A stretch of 64,000 nt of DNA, from positions 120,012 through 184,011 of the forward strand of contig NZ_CUEE01000006.1 in assembly GCF_001224225.1 (NCBI RefSeq), read 5' to 3'. The DNA comes from Staphylococcus borealis. Lineage in GTDB: Bacteria; Bacillota; Bacilli; Staphylococcales; Staphylococcaceae. The notes under the pieces were generated by a model. It made no database searches and had not been told where the DNA came from. It saw only the letters and a list, made by a program, of their open reading frames with translations. This document shows positions 34,512 to 44,833 of the stretch, in pieces. The stretch's first letter is position 1. Each line of letters opens with the position of its first letter. Made by a program: the position numbers and the translations under genes.

Positions 34512-34683
34512 GAAATTTTGTTGGTTGGCTTTTAACTACGCTTATGTTGATACGCTTTCCTAGGGTACAGTCTTAGCCAGAATTACCTCACAGATAAATC
34601 TGTGGGTAATTCTAAGGTCTTCAACTTGTACTGTTCCCTCGGGAGTCTTTCAACTACGCTTCGTTATCCAACCACAAAATTTC
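34512..34683. repeat. Structured intergenic repeat A (rplI-dnaB gap)
   Basis: A 172-bp element is closed by long inverted arms GAAATTTTGTTGGTTGG (34512-34528) and CCAACCACAAAATTTC (34668-34683). Inside lies a near-perfect hairpin (AGAATTACC.CACAGAT/ATCTGTGGGTAATTCT, 34579-34613) and a second pairing (GGTACAGTC with GTACTGTTCC). Its right half (GTCTTC.ACT...ACTG.TCCC..GGAGTCT...CAACT...TTCGTTATC) matches the element at 44929-45059. The rest of the 371-bp gap (34491-34861) is AT-rich, with only the dnaB ribosome site. Confidence 0.75.
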
Positions 34684-34861
34684 TCTTTTTCTAAAAAGAA
34701 TTTACTATTTTATCTTAAGTGGAATTCTTCAAAATCGTAATTTTAAAAATAAAGTTATTATTTAACTTGAAAAAGTAAAACAAGAATTAAAATTTAATTG
34801 AACAATGTTGCACTGCGTTTGAGAAACTATAGATGGATTAGATTTAGAGGTGTATGAATCA

Positions 34862-36256
34862 ATGGATAATATGTATGAGCAAAAACAAATGCCACATAAC
34901 AATGAAGCTGAACAATCTGTCTTAGGTGCAATTATTTTAGATCCACAATTGATTAATTCGACTCAGGAAGTGCTTCTTCCTGAGTCCTTTTATAGAGGTG
35001 CCCACCAACACATCTTCAGAGCGATGATGAATCTGAATGAAGATGGTGATGAAATTGATGTCGTAACGTTAATGGATCAATTAACTAAAGAAGGTACATT
35101 AAGTGAGGCTGGTGGTCCTCAATATTTAGCGGAACTCTCAAATAATGTACCAACGACACGTAATATTCAGTACTACACAAATATCGTTTCAAATCATGCA
35201 TTGAAGCGCAGATTAATTCAAACTGCGGATAGCATTGCGAATGATGGTTATGATAATGAACTCGAATTAGATGCGATTTTAAGTGATGCAGAGCGACGCA
35301 TTCTTGAACTATCATCTAATCGACAAAGTGATGGATTTAAGGATATTAGAGATGTATTAGGGCAAGTTTATGAAACAGCTGAAGAACTCGATCAAAATAG
35401 TGGTCAAACACCGGGTATCCCTACCGGATATCGCGATTTAGATCAAATGACAGCTGGGTTCAACCGAAATGATTTAATTATTTTAGCAGCCCGTCCTTCA
35501 GTAGGTAAGACTGCCTTCGCTCTTAATATTGCGCAAAAGGTAGCGACACATGAAGGTAATTATACTGTTGGTATTTTCTCACTCGAGATGGGGGCAGACC
35601 AATTAGCAACACGTATGATTTGTAGTTCTGGTAATGTGGACTCTAACCGATTACGTACAGGTACGATGACAGAAGAAGACTGGAATCGATTTACAATTGC
35701 AGTAGGTAAATTATCACGTACCAAAATTTTTATCGATGATACACCTGGTATTCGAATTACAGACTTACGTTCTAAATGCCGTCGTTTAAAACAAGAGCAC
35801 GGTTTAGATATGATTGTGATTGACTACTTACAGTTAATTCAAGGTAGTGGTTCTCGTGCTTCTGATAACAGACAACAAGAAGTATCTGAGATTTCACGTA
35901 CATTAAAAGCGATTGCGCGTGAATTAGAATGTCCTGTTATCGCACTAAGCCAGTTATCTCGTGGTGTGGAACAACGTCAAGATAAACGACCAATGATGAG
36001 TGATATTCGTGAATCTGGTTCTATCGAGCAAGATGCTGATATCGTTGCCTTCTTATATCGAGATGATTATTATAATCGTGGCGAGGGTGAGGATGATGAC
36101 GCAGGTTTCGAACCACAATCAAATGATGAAAATGGCGAAATTGAAATCATTATCGCTAAACAACGTAATGGTCCGACAGGGACTGTGAAGCTACACTTTA
36201 TGAAACAATATAATAAATTTACAGACATTGATTATGCACATGCAGACATGTCATAA
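34862..36256 (+). CDS. dnaB: Replicative DNA helicase (DnaB type)
   Basis: This hexameric 5'-3' helicase opens the replication fork; it is called dnaC in Bacillus and Staphylococcus naming. It has 464 residues: an N-terminal collar/primase-contact domain (to about 160), then a RecA-like motor with Walker A AARPSVGKTAFALN (about 213-226), Walker B MIVIDYLQLI and ALSQLSRGVEQR. The start at 34862 matches the family (M-D-x-MYEQ); the GTG at 34850 overlaps the ribosome site. Confidence 0.94.
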   Translation: MDNMYEQKQMPHNNEAEQSVLGAIILDPQLINSTQEVLLPESFYRGAHQHIFRAMMNLNEDGDEIDVVTLMDQLTKEGTLSEAGGPQYLAELSNNVPTTRNIQYYTNIVSNHALKRRLIQTADSIANDGYDNELELDAILSDAERRILELSSNRQSDGFKDIRDVLGQVYETAEELDQNSGQTPGIPTGYRDLDQMTAGFNRNDLIILAARPSVGKTAFALNIAQKVATHEGNYTVGIFSLEMGADQLATRMICSSGNVDSNRLRTGTMTEEDWNRFTIAVGKLSRTKIFIDDTPGIRITDLRSKCRRLKQEHGLDMIVIDYLQLIQGSGSRASDNRQQEVSEISRTLKAIARELECPVIALSQLSRGVEQRQDKRPMMSDIRESGSIEQDADIVAFLYRDDYYNRGEGEDDDAGFEPQSNDENGEIEIIIAKQRNGPTGTVKLHFMKQYNKFTDIDYAHADMS

Positions 36257-36267
36257 AAATATTTTTG

Positions 36268-36310
36268 CCGTACATTTAAAGATATGGAAACTTAAATGTA
36301 CGGTTTTTAT
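36268..36310 (+). terminator. Terminator after dnaB
   Basis: CCGTACATTTAA pairs with TTAAATGTACGG, and a T-rich tract follows. Confidence 0.9.
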
Positions 36311-36467
36311 TTTGTTTTGGCAATGATTTTTAAGCCTAAGTATGTATAATGATTTTTGATAAAAAGAACTTTAATACGCTAAATATCAACGTTTTAAAAG
36401 ATTTATTGAATAGAATAATATTTAAGTAATGATGTGATATGTCTTAAATTTAATGTTCGATTTTTAT

Positions 36468-36496
36468 TTGCATTATAAGGTTCGTATTGATAGAAT
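36468..36496 (+). promoter_or_regulatory. Putative purA promoter
   Basis: TTGCAT (36468-36473), a 17-nt spacer and TAGAAT (36491-36496) lie 38 nt before the purA ATG. No PurR box pair was recognised. Confidence 0.55.
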
Positions 36497-36534
36497 ACTT
36501 AATGGTTAATTGAGAAAACTTTGGAGGTGCTCAC

Positions 36535-37818
36535 ATGTCATCAATCGTAGTTGTTGGGACACAATGGGGAGACGAAGGTAAAGGTAAAATTACAGATTTC
36601 TTAGCGGAACAAGCAGATGTTATTGCGCGCTTTTCAGGAGGTAATAACGCAGGTCATACGATTCAATTTGGTGGAGAAACTTATAAGTTACATTTAGTAC
36701 CATCAGGCATTTTTTACAAAGATAAATTAGCAGTGATTGGTAACGGCGTTGTTGTAGATCCAGTTGCATTATTAAAAGAGTTAGACGCTTTAAATGAACG
36801 TGGTGTATCTACTTCAAACTTACGTATTTCTAACCGTGCGCAAGTCATTCTTCCATATCACTTAGCACAAGATGAATATGAAGAACGTCGTCGTGGCGAT
36901 AATAAAATCGGTACGACTAAAAAAGGTATCGGACCAGCTTATGTTGATAAAGCACAACGTATTGGTATCCGCATGGCTGATTTATTAGAAAAAGAAACAT
37001 TCGAAAGACGTTTAAAAGAAAACATTGAAGTTAAAAATGCATATTTCAAAGGTATGTTTAATGAAACTTGCCCACGTTTCGATGAAATCTTTGATGAATA
37101 CTATGCTGCAGGTCAACGTCTAAAAGAATTTGTTACGGATACTTCTAAAATTTTAGACGATGCATTTGTAGCTGAAGAAAAAGTTTTATTTGAAGGTGCA
37201 CAAGGTGTCATGTTAGATATTGACCACGGTACATATCCTTTCGTAACTTCAAGTAACCCTGTTGCAGGTAACGTAACAGTTGGTACAGGTGTAGGCCCAA
37301 CTTTCGTATCTAAAGTGATTGGTGTATGTAAAGCATATACTTCTCGTGTAGGTGACGGTCCATTCCCTACAGAATTATTTGATGAAGATGGACATCATAT
37401 TAGAGAGGTTGGTCGTGAATACGGTACAACAACAGGACGTCCACGTCGTGTAGGTTGGTTTGACTCAGTTGTCTTACGTCACTCTCGTCGTGTTAGCGGT
37501 ATTACAGACTTATCAATTAACTCTATCGACGTGCTTACAGGTCTTGATACAGTGAAGATTTGTACTGCATATGAATTAGATGGAGAAGAAATTACAGAAT
37601 ATCCAGCTAACCTTGATCAATTACGCCGTTGTAAACCAATCTTTGAAGAATTACCAGGATGGAAAGAAGATATCACTGGTTGCCGTACATTGGAAGAATT
37701 ACCAGACAATGCACGTAAATACTTAGAACGCATTTCTGAATTATGTAATGTACGTATTTCAATCTTCTCAGTAGGTCCAGACCGTGATCAAACAAATTTA
37801 TTAGAACAATTATGGTAG
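36535..37818 (+). CDS. purA: Adenylosuccinate synthetase
   Basis: This enzyme converts IMP and aspartate with GTP to adenylosuccinate, the first committed step to AMP. It has 427 residues. The signature QWGDEGKGK lies at about residues 9-17, with GNNAGHTI, the IMP-binding [11 protein letters not shown] and the GTTTGRPRR region later. GGAGGTG lies upstream. The place before tRNA-Glu and walR matches other staphylococci. Confidence 0.96.
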   Translation: MSSIVVVGTQWGDEGKGKITDFLAEQADVIARFSGGNNAGHTIQFGGETYKLHLVPSGIFYKDKLAVIGNGVVVDPVALLKELDALNERGVSTSNLRISNRAQVILPYHLAQDEYEERRRGDNKIGTTKKGIGPAYVDKAQRIGIRMADLLEKETFERRLKENIEVKNAYFKGMFNETCPRFDEIFDEYYAAGQRLKEFVTDTSKILDDAFVAEEKVLFEGAQGVMLDIDHGTYPFVTSSNPVAGNVTVGTGVGPTFVSKVIGVCKAYTSRVGDGPFPTELFDEDGHHIREVGREYGTTTGRPRRVGWFDSVVLRHSRRVSGITDLSINSIDVLTGLDTVKICTAYELDGEEITEYPANLDQLRRCKPIFEELPGWKEDITGCRTLEELPDNARKYLERISELCNVRISIFSVGPDRDQTNLLEQLW

Positions 37819-38085
37819 AAAAAGGTGTGAAGAAAAGCGGTTAGGTCGCGAGCAATAACGAGCTATGAGCGAAAATCGTTCTGTGATTTAAGCGATTAGC
37901 GTATTATTGTCGAACGACCTGCTTTTCGTAGCCCGTCTATCAAAAGGTGTGGAAGTGAGCGTTTAGGTTTTGAGCAGAATCGAAAAGTGAGCAAAACTGT
38001 TTCTCAAGTTTTGTCGAGCTTTTGAGAATTTCTGCCGAAAAACCTGCTCACTGAAACCCGTGAAAAAGGTGTGGAAGTGAGCAAT
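37818..38085. repeat. Tandem structured repeats after purA (period about 122 bp)
   Basis: GGTGTG in the context AAAAGGTGTG(G)AAG occurs at 37824, 37946 and 38069, spaced 122 and 123 bp. Units 1 and 2 each fold into a long imperfect hairpin: GAAAAGC...AGGTCG with CGACCTGCTTTTC, and GTGAGC...AGGT with ACCTGCTCAC. The two units differ in sequence but keep pairing, which suggests selection on structure. No open frame fits. The third unit is cut short at about 38085. Confidence 0.7.
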
Positions 38086-38154
38086 ACACTCGTTTTCGCA
38101 TCTTTAATTAAGAAACAAAGTAATGTTTAGGTTTTGTATTAATTATAAAAGAAA

Positions 38155-38198
38155 AATGATAAAAGGAATCAAAAATATTTTTGATTCCTTTTATCATT
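38155..38198. terminator. Perfect 44-bp palindrome, likely bidirectional terminator
   Basis: Arms of 22 bp (AATGATAAAAGGAATCAAAAAT and its exact complement) meet without a loop. A T-rich arm end allows termination in either direction, between the purA repeats and the orphan gene promoter. Confidence 0.65.
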
Positions 38199-38202
38199 TA
38201 AA

Positions 38203-38281
38203 TAGACAATAAATAGACACTATGTTATAATGGTATAGTTAATATACTATTAACCAGTTTATAGCACACTGTCTATTTATT
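38203..38281 (+). promoter_or_regulatory. Promoter of the orphan gene framed by an inverted repeat
   Basis: TAGACA (38203-38208), 17 nt and TATAAT (38226-38231) form a promoter. AATAAATAGACA (38208-38219) and its exact inverse TGTCTATTTATT (38270-38281) flank the start region, 50 bp apart. AATAGACA is also directly repeated (38201 and 38212). This looks like an operator pair for a regulator outside the window. Confidence 0.55.
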
Positions 38282-38377
38282 ATATGTAGTATTTTTTCGA
38301 CAAAATCAATATTACATCATATAAATCGAAAAGTAAAGACATATTTTGCAGCTAAATAAATATTAAAGGAAGATTTT

Positions 38378-39271
38378 ATGAAAATCGAACAAGCTGTGTA
38401 TATCAAAGAAAGTACTAAAGAAACAATTGATGTAGAAAAAATTAAGAATCACCCAAATTTCAGTATCATAATAGAAAATTTATATTGTCCCACGCCAGGA
38501 TGCAATTGTAACTTAACTTATGTAAATGGGGCTAAACCATATCTTAGAACATATAAAAAGCATAATCATATAGAAGAATGTCCATACTCTTTTAGTAGAA
38601 GTCGTAAAGTAAGTAATGAAAGAGGTAAAGAATATATTGAAAATGGTTTAACTTCTAGAGATAAAAGAAGTAAGATTCAGTATGCTATGAATAAATATTT
38701 AGCTCCTAAGAATAAAGGTAATAAAGAAAAGACTAAAAACTCATCTATTAGCAAGAAAAGAGAAAAAACAAATGAAGATAAAAATACTACTGTTGCCATT
38801 ATATCAAACCCCAATAAAACTCCAAACACTGGATTGAAAGGTAGTAGAATTCCAACAAAAGCTTTAAGTATTAATGAAATAAATGATAATAATATCAATG
38901 AAACAATAAATGTTTTTGGAAAAGTTAGAGATATTAGTTATGATATTAAAACTCATTTTATATTAACATTTGAAAATGGTGAAAATTTTGATGTGATTTT
39001 TCCAGAATCATATTCTATTTCCTCAAGAAATAGAAAAAATTTAGAACAATCATTTAATGGTATATCTAATTTAATGAACAATGGTAATGATATATATTGT
39101 TGTATTATTACTTATCTTGAAAAAATAGAAGGAAGATATAAACTTTCAGTAATCGACGTGGATAATTTGTTATTCACTACAAGATTTGATACTGATAAAT
39201 TTATATCGCCTTTAAACCCTATGGAATTAATGGTAAGAGTTTCTAGGAAACAAATTAGAAAAACTCACTAA
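38378..39271 (+). CDS. Orphan protein with CoiA-like zinc-finger motif
   Basis: I do not recognise a named family. The 297-residue protein has a Cys/His cluster C37-x4-C42-x-C44 ... H62-x-H64-x3-C68. Its spacing recalls the N-terminal zinc finger of CoiA-like proteins (C-P-x-C ... H-x3-C). A Lys/Asn-rich linker (about 105-160) and a C-terminal beta-rich part (about 175-280: INVFGKVRDISYD, HFILTFENGENFDVIFPE) follow, which could be an OB-like fold. The codons are more AT-rich than the neighbours'. It has its own promoter and terminator, and stands alone between purA and tRNA-Glu. A nucleic-acid-binding or defence role is only a guess. Confidence 0.75.
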   Translation: MKIEQAVYIKESTKETIDVEKIKNHPNFSIIIENLYCPTPGCNCNLTYVNGAKPYLRTYKKHNHIEECPYSFSRSRKVSNERGKEYIENGLTSRDKRSKIQYAMNKYLAPKNKGNKEKTKNSSISKKREKTNEDKNTTVAIISNPNKTPNTGLKGSRIPTKALSINEINDNNINETINVFGKVRDISYDIKTHFILTFENGENFDVIFPESYSISSRNRKNLEQSFNGISNLMNNGNDIYCCIITYLEKIEGRYKLSVIDVDNLLFTTRFDTDKFISPLNPMELMVRVSRKQIRKTH

Positions 39272-39294
39272 TTAAATACTATTATCAACTTTCA

Positions 39295-39327
39295 AATAGG
39301 CATTGATTCGTTCAGTGCCTATTTTTT
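39295..39327 (+). terminator. Terminator of the orphan gene
   Basis: AATAGGCATTGA, TTCG, TTCAGTGCCTATT and a T-run form a canonical stem-loop 23 nt after the stop codon. Confidence 0.88.
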
Positions 39328-39453
39328 ATACAAATATGAGTGTAAAAAGATTATAAAATGGTACATATTTTATCTTAAAATCCTTGTTACAATAATGCTT
39401 TTCTAAAAATTAAGGGATTTATAAAAAAATATTAAAATTATGTAAAAAATGTC

Positions 39454-39483
39454 TTGTCTTCAAAATAAAGCCTGTGCTATAAT
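39454..39483 (+). promoter_or_regulatory. Promoter of the tRNA-Glu/tRNA-Asp operon
   Basis: TTGTCT (39454-39459), an 18-nt spacer and TATAAT (39478-39483), with TG at the extended -10 position, end 19 nt before tRNA-Glu. Confidence 0.7.
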
Positions 39484-39502
39484 CTATCTTGTGCTTAAGA
39501 AC

Positions 39503-39577
39503 GGCTCCTTGGTCAAGCGGTTAAGACACCGCCCTTTCACGGCGGTAACACGGGTTCGAGTCCCGTAGGAGTCACCA
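39503..39577 (+). tRNA. tRNA-Glu (anticodon TTC)
   Basis: A complete cloverleaf: acceptor GGCTCCT pairs with AGGAGTC, the anticodon stem CCGCC/GGCGG encloses CTTTCAC, and the T-arm has GGTTCGAGTCC. The 3' CCA is encoded (39575-39577). Confidence 0.96.
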
Positions 39578-39585
39578 TTTTTTTA

Positions 39586-39658
39586 GGTCTCGTAGTGTAG
39601 CGGTTAACACGCCTGCCTGTCACGCAGGAGATCGCGGGTTCGATTCCCGTCGAGACCG
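39586..39658 (+). tRNA. tRNA-Asp (anticodon GTC)
   Basis: A complete cloverleaf: acceptor GGTCTCG/CGAGACC, anticodon stem CCTGC/GCAGG around CTGTCAC, T-arm GGTTCGATTCC and discriminator G. CCA is not encoded. It lies 8 nt after tRNA-Glu. Confidence 0.96.
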
Positions 39659-39661
39659 TAT

Positions 39662-39690
39662 TGCTTATCCAAAAGGATAGGCATTTTTTT
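39662..39690 (+). terminator. Terminator of the tRNA operon
   Basis: TGCTTATCC, AAAA, GGATAGGCA (one G-T pair) and seven T follow tRNA-Asp at once. Confidence 0.9.
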
Positions 39691-40176
39691 ATGCCTTCAT
39701 CATGCTATTTATCATATATTATTTTTAATCCCTTTTTGAAATCTTTTCCCAAAAAATCAATACAAACTAAATCAAAATATTGTAAGACATTCATTTGCAT
39801 TACAAATAGATGACGTCGCAACAGAATCTTAATATTAATCATCGGTTTAAAATAGAACGCTTGCTACACAACTATTGAGTCGTATCATCTTTCTGTAATA
39901 ATGCGTTGAATAGGCGTCACTACGACTTTTGTCCCGTATTCAAAGGGTTTAACTTATTTGTAATATTAAATTAGAGTGGTAAACTTTAAACGAATATTAT
40001 TCTATAATTTTAAATATGAAAATAGAATTACATGAATATTAATGGTAAATTATATAGTAGATTAATATGCGCTATAAACTTATTAAAACGCATCAAATCA
40101 CAGTTTAATCTTTACTAATTTATAAGAATGAATATTGAAATATAGAACTATAATTTGAGAAATGAGGTTTATAGAT
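39691..40176. other. Intergenic region before walR
   Basis: This is a 486-bp AT-rich stretch with no gene. TATAAT-like hexamers occur near 40002, but no convincing -35 was found. It must contain the walR operon promoter; the gap in this position is long in staphylococci generally. Confidence 0.4.
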
Positions 40177-40878
40177 ATGGCAAGAAAAGTAGTTGTTGTC
40201 GATGACGAAAAGCCAATTGCGGACATCTTAGAATTTAATTTGAAAAAAGAAGGTTATGATGTTTACTGTGCCTATGATGGTAATGATGCAGTAGATTTAA
40301 TATATGAAGAAGAACCAGATATCGTATTATTAGACATCATGTTACCTGGTCGTGACGGTATGGAAGTGTGCCGTGAAGTACGTAAGAAATTTGAAATGCC
40401 TATTATTATGTTAACAGCGAAAGACTCTGAAATCGATAAAGTATTAGGCCTTGAACTGGGTGCAGATGACTATGTTACGAAACCGTTCAGTACACGTGAA
40501 TTAATCGCACGTGTGAAAGCGAACTTACGTCGTCATTATTCTCAGCCAGCGCAAGAGGTAAGTGGTACGACAAATGAAATTACAATCAAAGATATTGTGA
40601 TTTATCCAGACGCTTACTCTATTAAGAAGCGAGGAGAAGATATTGAATTGACACACAGAGAGTTTGAACTCTTCCACTATCTTTCTAAACATATGGGTCA
40701 AGTGATGACACGTGAACATTTATTACAAACTGTGTGGGGCTATGATTACTTTGGTGACGTGCGTACAGTTGACGTAACGATTCGTCGTTTACGTGAGAAG
40801 ATTGAAGACGATCCTTCACACCCTGAGTATATTGTGACACGTAGAGGCGTTGGATACTTCCTCCAACAACACGATTAG
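40177..40878 (+). CDS. walR: Response regulator WalR (VicR/YycF)
   Basis: This OmpR-type regulator is essential in staphylococci and controls cell-wall hydrolases. It has 233 residues. The receiver domain (1-118) has acidic pocket DDE near residue 9-11, phosphorylation site D in [12 protein letters not shown] (about 53) and KPF. A winged-helix DNA-binding domain follows (about 130-233, [16 protein letters not shown]). The start at 40177 ([11 protein letters not shown]) follows AATGAGG; the frame from 40162 is longer than the family. Confidence 0.97.
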   Translation: MARKVVVVDDEKPIADILEFNLKKEGYDVYCAYDGNDAVDLIYEEEPDIVLLDIMLPGRDGMEVCREVRKKFEMPIIMLTAKDSEIDKVLGLELGADDYVTKPFSTRELIARVKANLRRHYSQPAQEVSGTTNEITIKDIVIYPDAYSIKKRGEDIELTHREFELFHYLSKHMGQVMTREHLLQTVWGYDYFGDVRTVDVTIRRLREKIEDDPSHPEYIVTRRGVGYFLQQHD

Positions 40879-40890
40879 GAGTTTGCGACT

Positions 40891-42717
40891 ATGAAGTGGC
40901 TGAAACAGTTACAATCCCTTCACACCAAGCTCGTTATTGTTTATGTGTTATTGATTATTATTGGAATGCAGATTATCGGTCTGTATTTCACTAATAGTTT
41001 AGAAAAAGAACTGACAAATAACTTCATGAAGAATATTAAGCAATATGCGACACAGCTTGAAGTTAATATTGAGCGGATATATAGAGATGATCCATCTAAT
41101 GCTCAAAAAGAAGTTCAAAGTTTATTAAATGAGTATGCCAACCGTCAAGAAATTGAAGAAATTCGTTTTATTGATAAAGATCAAATCATAATGGCTACAG
41201 CGAAGATATCATCGCATAATATGATCAATCAAAAGGTAAATGATAACTCCGTTCAAAAAGCCTTATCGCTAGGTGAATCTAATAGTCATAATGTCTTAAA
41301 AGACTATGGCAGCGGTAAAGAACGAATTTGGATTTACAATTTGCCAGTCAAAAATGGCAATGAGACGATTGGTAATATTTACATAGAATCGAATATCAAT
41401 GATGTCTATAATCAGTTGAACAACATCAACCAAATCTTCATTATTGGTACTGCGATTTCCCTATTCATTACAGTGATACTTGGTTTCTTTATCGCAAGGA
41501 CGATTACAAGGCCGATTACGGATATGCGTAATCAGACGGTAGAGATGTCTAAAGGTAATTACACACAACGCGTTAAGATATATGGTAATGACGAAATCGG
41601 TGAATTAGCTTTAGCCTTCAATAACCTATCTAAGCGTGTTCAAGAAGCACAAGCGAATACTGAGAGTGAAAAACGTCGATTAGACTCAGTTATCACACAC
41701 ATGAGTGACGGTATTATCGCAACAGACCGACGTGGTCGTGTACGTATCGTCAATGACATGGCCATCAAAATGTTAGGTATGGCTAAAGAAGACTTAATTG
41801 GCTACTATATGCTTAGTGTATTGAATTTAGAAGATGAGTTCTCATTAGATGAAATTCAAGAGAATAACGATAGTTTCTTATTAGATATGAATGAAGAGGA
41901 AGGGATTATCGCGCGTGTGAATTTCAGTACAATTGTTCAAGAAACTGGATTTGTGACGGGTTACATAGCGGTATTACATGATGTTACTGAGCAACAACAA
42001 GTTGAACGTGAACGTCGTGAATTCGTTGCAAACGTATCACACGAATTGCGTACACCTTTAACATCTATGAACAGTTATATAGAGGCACTTGAAGAAGGTG
42101 CTTGGAAAGATGACAATTTAGCACCATCATTCTTATCTGTTACACGTGAAGAGACAGAACGAATGATTCGTCTTGTTAATGATTTACTTCAATTATCGAA
42201 AATGGATAACGAATCTGAACAAATTACGAAAGAAATTGTCGACTTTAACATGTTTATCAATAAGATTATTAATCGTCATGAAATGGCAGCAAAAGACACG
42301 ACATTTGTACGTGAAATTCCATCTGAAACGATCTTCACAGAAATCGATCCAGATAAGATGACGCAAGTGTTTGATAACGTTATTACGAATGCGATGAAAT
42401 ACTCTCGTGGTGAAAAACGCGTCGAGTTCCACGTGAAACAGAATGCATTATATAATCGTATGACGATTCGTATTAAAGATAATGGTATCGGTATCCCGAT
42501 TAACAAAGTGGATAAAATCTTTGATCGTTTCTATCGTGTAGACAAAGCGCGTACACGTAAAATGGGTGGTACTGGTTTAGGACTAGCCATTTCGAAAGAG
42601 ATTGTAGAAGCACACAATGGACGTATTTGGGCAAACAGTGTTGAAGGACAAGGTACATCGATATTTATTACACTTCCATGTGAAGTTATAGACGACGGTG
42701 ATTGGGATGAAGAGTAA
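40891..42717 (+). CDS. walK: Sensor histidine kinase WalK (VicK/YycG)
   Basis: This membrane kinase senses cell-wall state and phosphorylates WalR. It has 608 residues: TM1 (about 14-32), extracellular PAS-like domain (33-180), TM2 (about 183-203), HAMP (about 204-258) and cytoplasmic PAS (about 263-370). HisKA follows with the phospho-acceptor in [13 protein letters not shown] (about 385), and the HATPase has [15 protein letters not shown] and GTGLGL. It lies 12 nt after walR. Confidence 0.97.
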   Translation: MKWLKQLQSLHTKLVIVYVLLIIIGMQIIGLYFTNSLEKELTNNFMKNIKQYATQLEVNIERIYRDDPSNAQKEVQSLLNEYANRQEIEEIRFIDKDQIIMATAKISSHNMINQKVNDNSVQKALSLGESNSHNVLKDYGSGKERIWIYNLPVKNGNETIGNIYIESNINDVYNQLNNINQIFIIGTAISLFITVILGFFIARTITRPITDMRNQTVEMSKGNYTQRVKIYGNDEIGELALAFNNLSKRVQEAQANTESEKRRLDSVITHMSDGIIATDRRGRVRIVNDMAIKMLGMAKEDLIGYYMLSVLNLEDEFSLDEIQENNDSFLLDMNEEEGIIARVNFSTIVQETGFVTGYIAVLHDVTEQQQVERERREFVANVSHELRTPLTSMNSYIEALEEGAWKDDNLAPSFLSVTREETERMIRLVNDLLQLSKMDNESEQITKEIVDFNMFINKIINRHEMAAKDTTFVREIPSETIFTEIDPDKMTQVFDNVITNAMKYSRGEKRVEFHVKQNALYNRMTIRIKDNGIGIPINKVDKIFDRFYRVDKARTRKMGGTGLGLAISKEIVEAHNGRIWANSVEGQGTSIFITLPCEVIDDGDWDEE

Positions 42718-44041
42718 AGAACATATTAAATCGATTATTCTTTTCCTATTAGTCATGATGAGTGTGGTACTAACGTTTATGGTATGGAATTTCTCGCCAG
42801 ACTTGAATAACATCGATAGTACAGATAGTAAAAAGAGCAATACTAAGACAATCGGCAAGCCCATGTCTGCCAATATCGAAAATGTCATAGCGCCGTATCA
42901 AATTGTAGAAGTTAAAGGCGATAAAGTGAAAGGTTTGGCACCTTCTCGAGCGCAGTTGTCTCAAGTCATAGGTACATTGAAAAATCACGAAGTCAGTAAA
43001 GTGGAACACATTCAACGAGATTATAATTTAAATATCCCTATGTTAAATGACCACCACTTTACTGTACTGGATTTCACTTATGATATGCCTTTAACAACGT
43101 ATTTAGGCCAAGTGTTAAATTCATCAGCGAAAGTACCTAAAAATTTCAAATTTAATCGAATCATCGTTAGCCAAAACCCTAAAGGTAATTTAGAATTGTT
43201 TGCGATTAGCGAAGACCGTCATGAAGTTATGAAAGTAACGATGACTGCAAAGGCAAATCACTTTATTAAAGTGATGGATCATTTAAATAATGAAATGCAG
43301 AAATATTCAGAAGTGATTACGAATAAAGATACGATTGATAAAGCGACACATATATTCGCACCAAGTCATCCGAAAGATATGCGTTCATACCGTATGGTTT
43401 ATGATACGATTCCAGTCGAAACGATGAATGCGATTTTATTTGATGACTCAGTGATTATCCGAAGCGGTAAGAGTGGTTCGACGACGTATAATAACAACAC
43501 TGGTGTAGCGAACTATAATGATGAAAGTAAAAAATATCATTATAAAAATTTATCTGAAGATGAATCGAGTTCGAGTGATATGGACTCAACCATTCCAAGC
43601 ACATTTGAATATATTAATGGGCATGGTGGCTTCTTTAACGATGATTTCCGTCTGTTCAATACAGATAATTCATCCGGTGAATTGACGTATCAACTCTTCC
43701 TCAATGGCTATCCAACATTTAATGATCAGCAATTAAATGATATTGAAGTGACTTGGGGAGACAAAGGTATTTATGATTATAAACGCGCTTTATTACGTTC
43801 TAGTGTACCTTTAGAGGGTGAAACGAAGTCACTGGATAGCGTTGAAAGTGTGCGTTCTTCATTGGCAAATAATCATAACCTAGATTTTGAAAAGGTTACG
43901 AATATGGTCATTGGCTATAAAGAGGATGATCGACCTGATAAAGATGATATAGAAGTGCAGCGTAATAGTGAGCTTGTGCCAACGTGGTATATTCAATACG
44001 ATGGCGATTGGTATGCTTATGAGGATGGGAGGCTTGAATAA
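42707..44041 (+). CDS. yycH: WalK-associated protein YycH (WalH)
   Basis: This single-pass membrane protein of 444 residues has a helix at about 6-24 and a large extracytoplasmic part. It modulates WalK through membrane contacts (an activator in S. aureus, an inhibitor in B. subtilis). The ATG at 42707 lies inside the end of walK (11-nt overlap) and matches the family amino terminus. The next gene starts directly after its stop. Confidence 0.93.
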   Translation: MKSKEHIKSIILFLLVMMSVVLTFMVWNFSPDLNNIDSTDSKKSNTKTIGKPMSANIENVIAPYQIVEVKGDKVKGLAPSRAQLSQVIGTLKNHEVSKVEHIQRDYNLNIPMLNDHHFTVLDFTYDMPLTTYLGQVLNSSAKVPKNFKFNRIIVSQNPKGNLELFAISEDRHEVMKVTMTAKANHFIKVMDHLNNEMQKYSEVITNKDTIDKATHIFAPSHPKDMRSYRMVYDTIPVETMNAILFDDSVIIRSGKSGSTTYNNNTGVANYNDESKKYHYKNLSEDESSSSDMDSTIPSTFEYINGHGGFFNDDFRLFNTDNSSGELTYQLFLNGYPTFNDQQLNDIEVTWGDKGIYDYKRALLRSSVPLEGETKSLDSVESVRSSLANNHNLDFEKVTNMVIGYKEDDRPDKDDIEVQRNSELVPTWYIQYDGDWYAYEDGRLE

Positions 44042-44833
44042 ATGAATTGGAAACGAACGAAGACATTGTTTATTTTCGTATTTATTCTAGTCAATATCCT
44101 GCTTGTATTGATTTACGTGAATAAGGTTACGAAGTCTCAAATCAATGAATCTGAAAGTGATAATGAAGTTAAATTTCAACAAGAAGAAATTAAAATTTCG
44201 AATGATCTGCTAAATAAAGATGTGAGTGGTACGAAGATGCAGATGATTACGGCTAAATCTAAAGACTTTAAGAGTTATGCGAAAGGTAAGTCCTCATTAG
44301 AAACGGAGGATTCAGGTAATACGTTAACAGGTGAAATCGATAGTACGGTTAATGTGAGTGATAGTAATTTAAGTGATTTAAAAGACTATATCATGAGCAA
44401 CATTTACAATGGTAAGATGTATCAACTTGGCGATGTTTCATCTAATGCTGTGACATACGAGCAGACGTATGAAGGTTATCCTTTGATGAATAATAACAAA
44501 GCACGTTTACGTTTTAATGTAAATGATGGTAAAGCGACAAGTTATGAGCAATCTGCAATGAATAAGATTGAACCTGCGAAGAGTGATAATAATCCTAAGA
44601 AACAGGTCATTACACCACGTAAAGCAATTGAAACGTTATACTTTAATCGTTACTTAAAATCAGGCGATGAAGTGTTGGATGCACGATTAGGATATTACTC
44701 TGTTGTGAGAGAAACGAACGTGCAGTTGTTGCAAGCAAACTGGGAAATTAAAGTGAAGCATAAAGGTAAGGAAGATGTGAAGACCTATTATGTTGAAGCG
44801 ACATCATCAAATCCTAAAGTGATTGATAACTAG
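44042..44833 (+). CDS. yycI: WalK-associated protein YycI (WalI)
   Basis: This 263-residue protein has one N-terminal membrane helix (about 8-25) and an extracytoplasmic domain. It is the YycH partner in a complex that adjusts WalK activity. It follows yycH with no gap. After it the usual direct link to walJ is interrupted by a 578-bp region with structured repeats. Confidence 0.93.
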   Translation: MNWKRTKTLFIFVFILVNILLVLIYVNKVTKSQINESESDNEVKFQQEEIKISNDLLNKDVSGTKMQMITAKSKDFKSYAKGKSSLETEDSGNTLTGEIDSTVNVSDSNLSDLKDYIMSNIYNGKMYQLGDVSSNAVTYEQTYEGYPLMNNNKARLRFNVNDGKATSYEQSAMNKIEPAKSDNNPKKQVITPRKAIETLYFNRYLKSGDEVLDARLGYYSVVRETNVQLLQANWEIKVKHKGKEDVKTYYVEATSSNPKVIDN

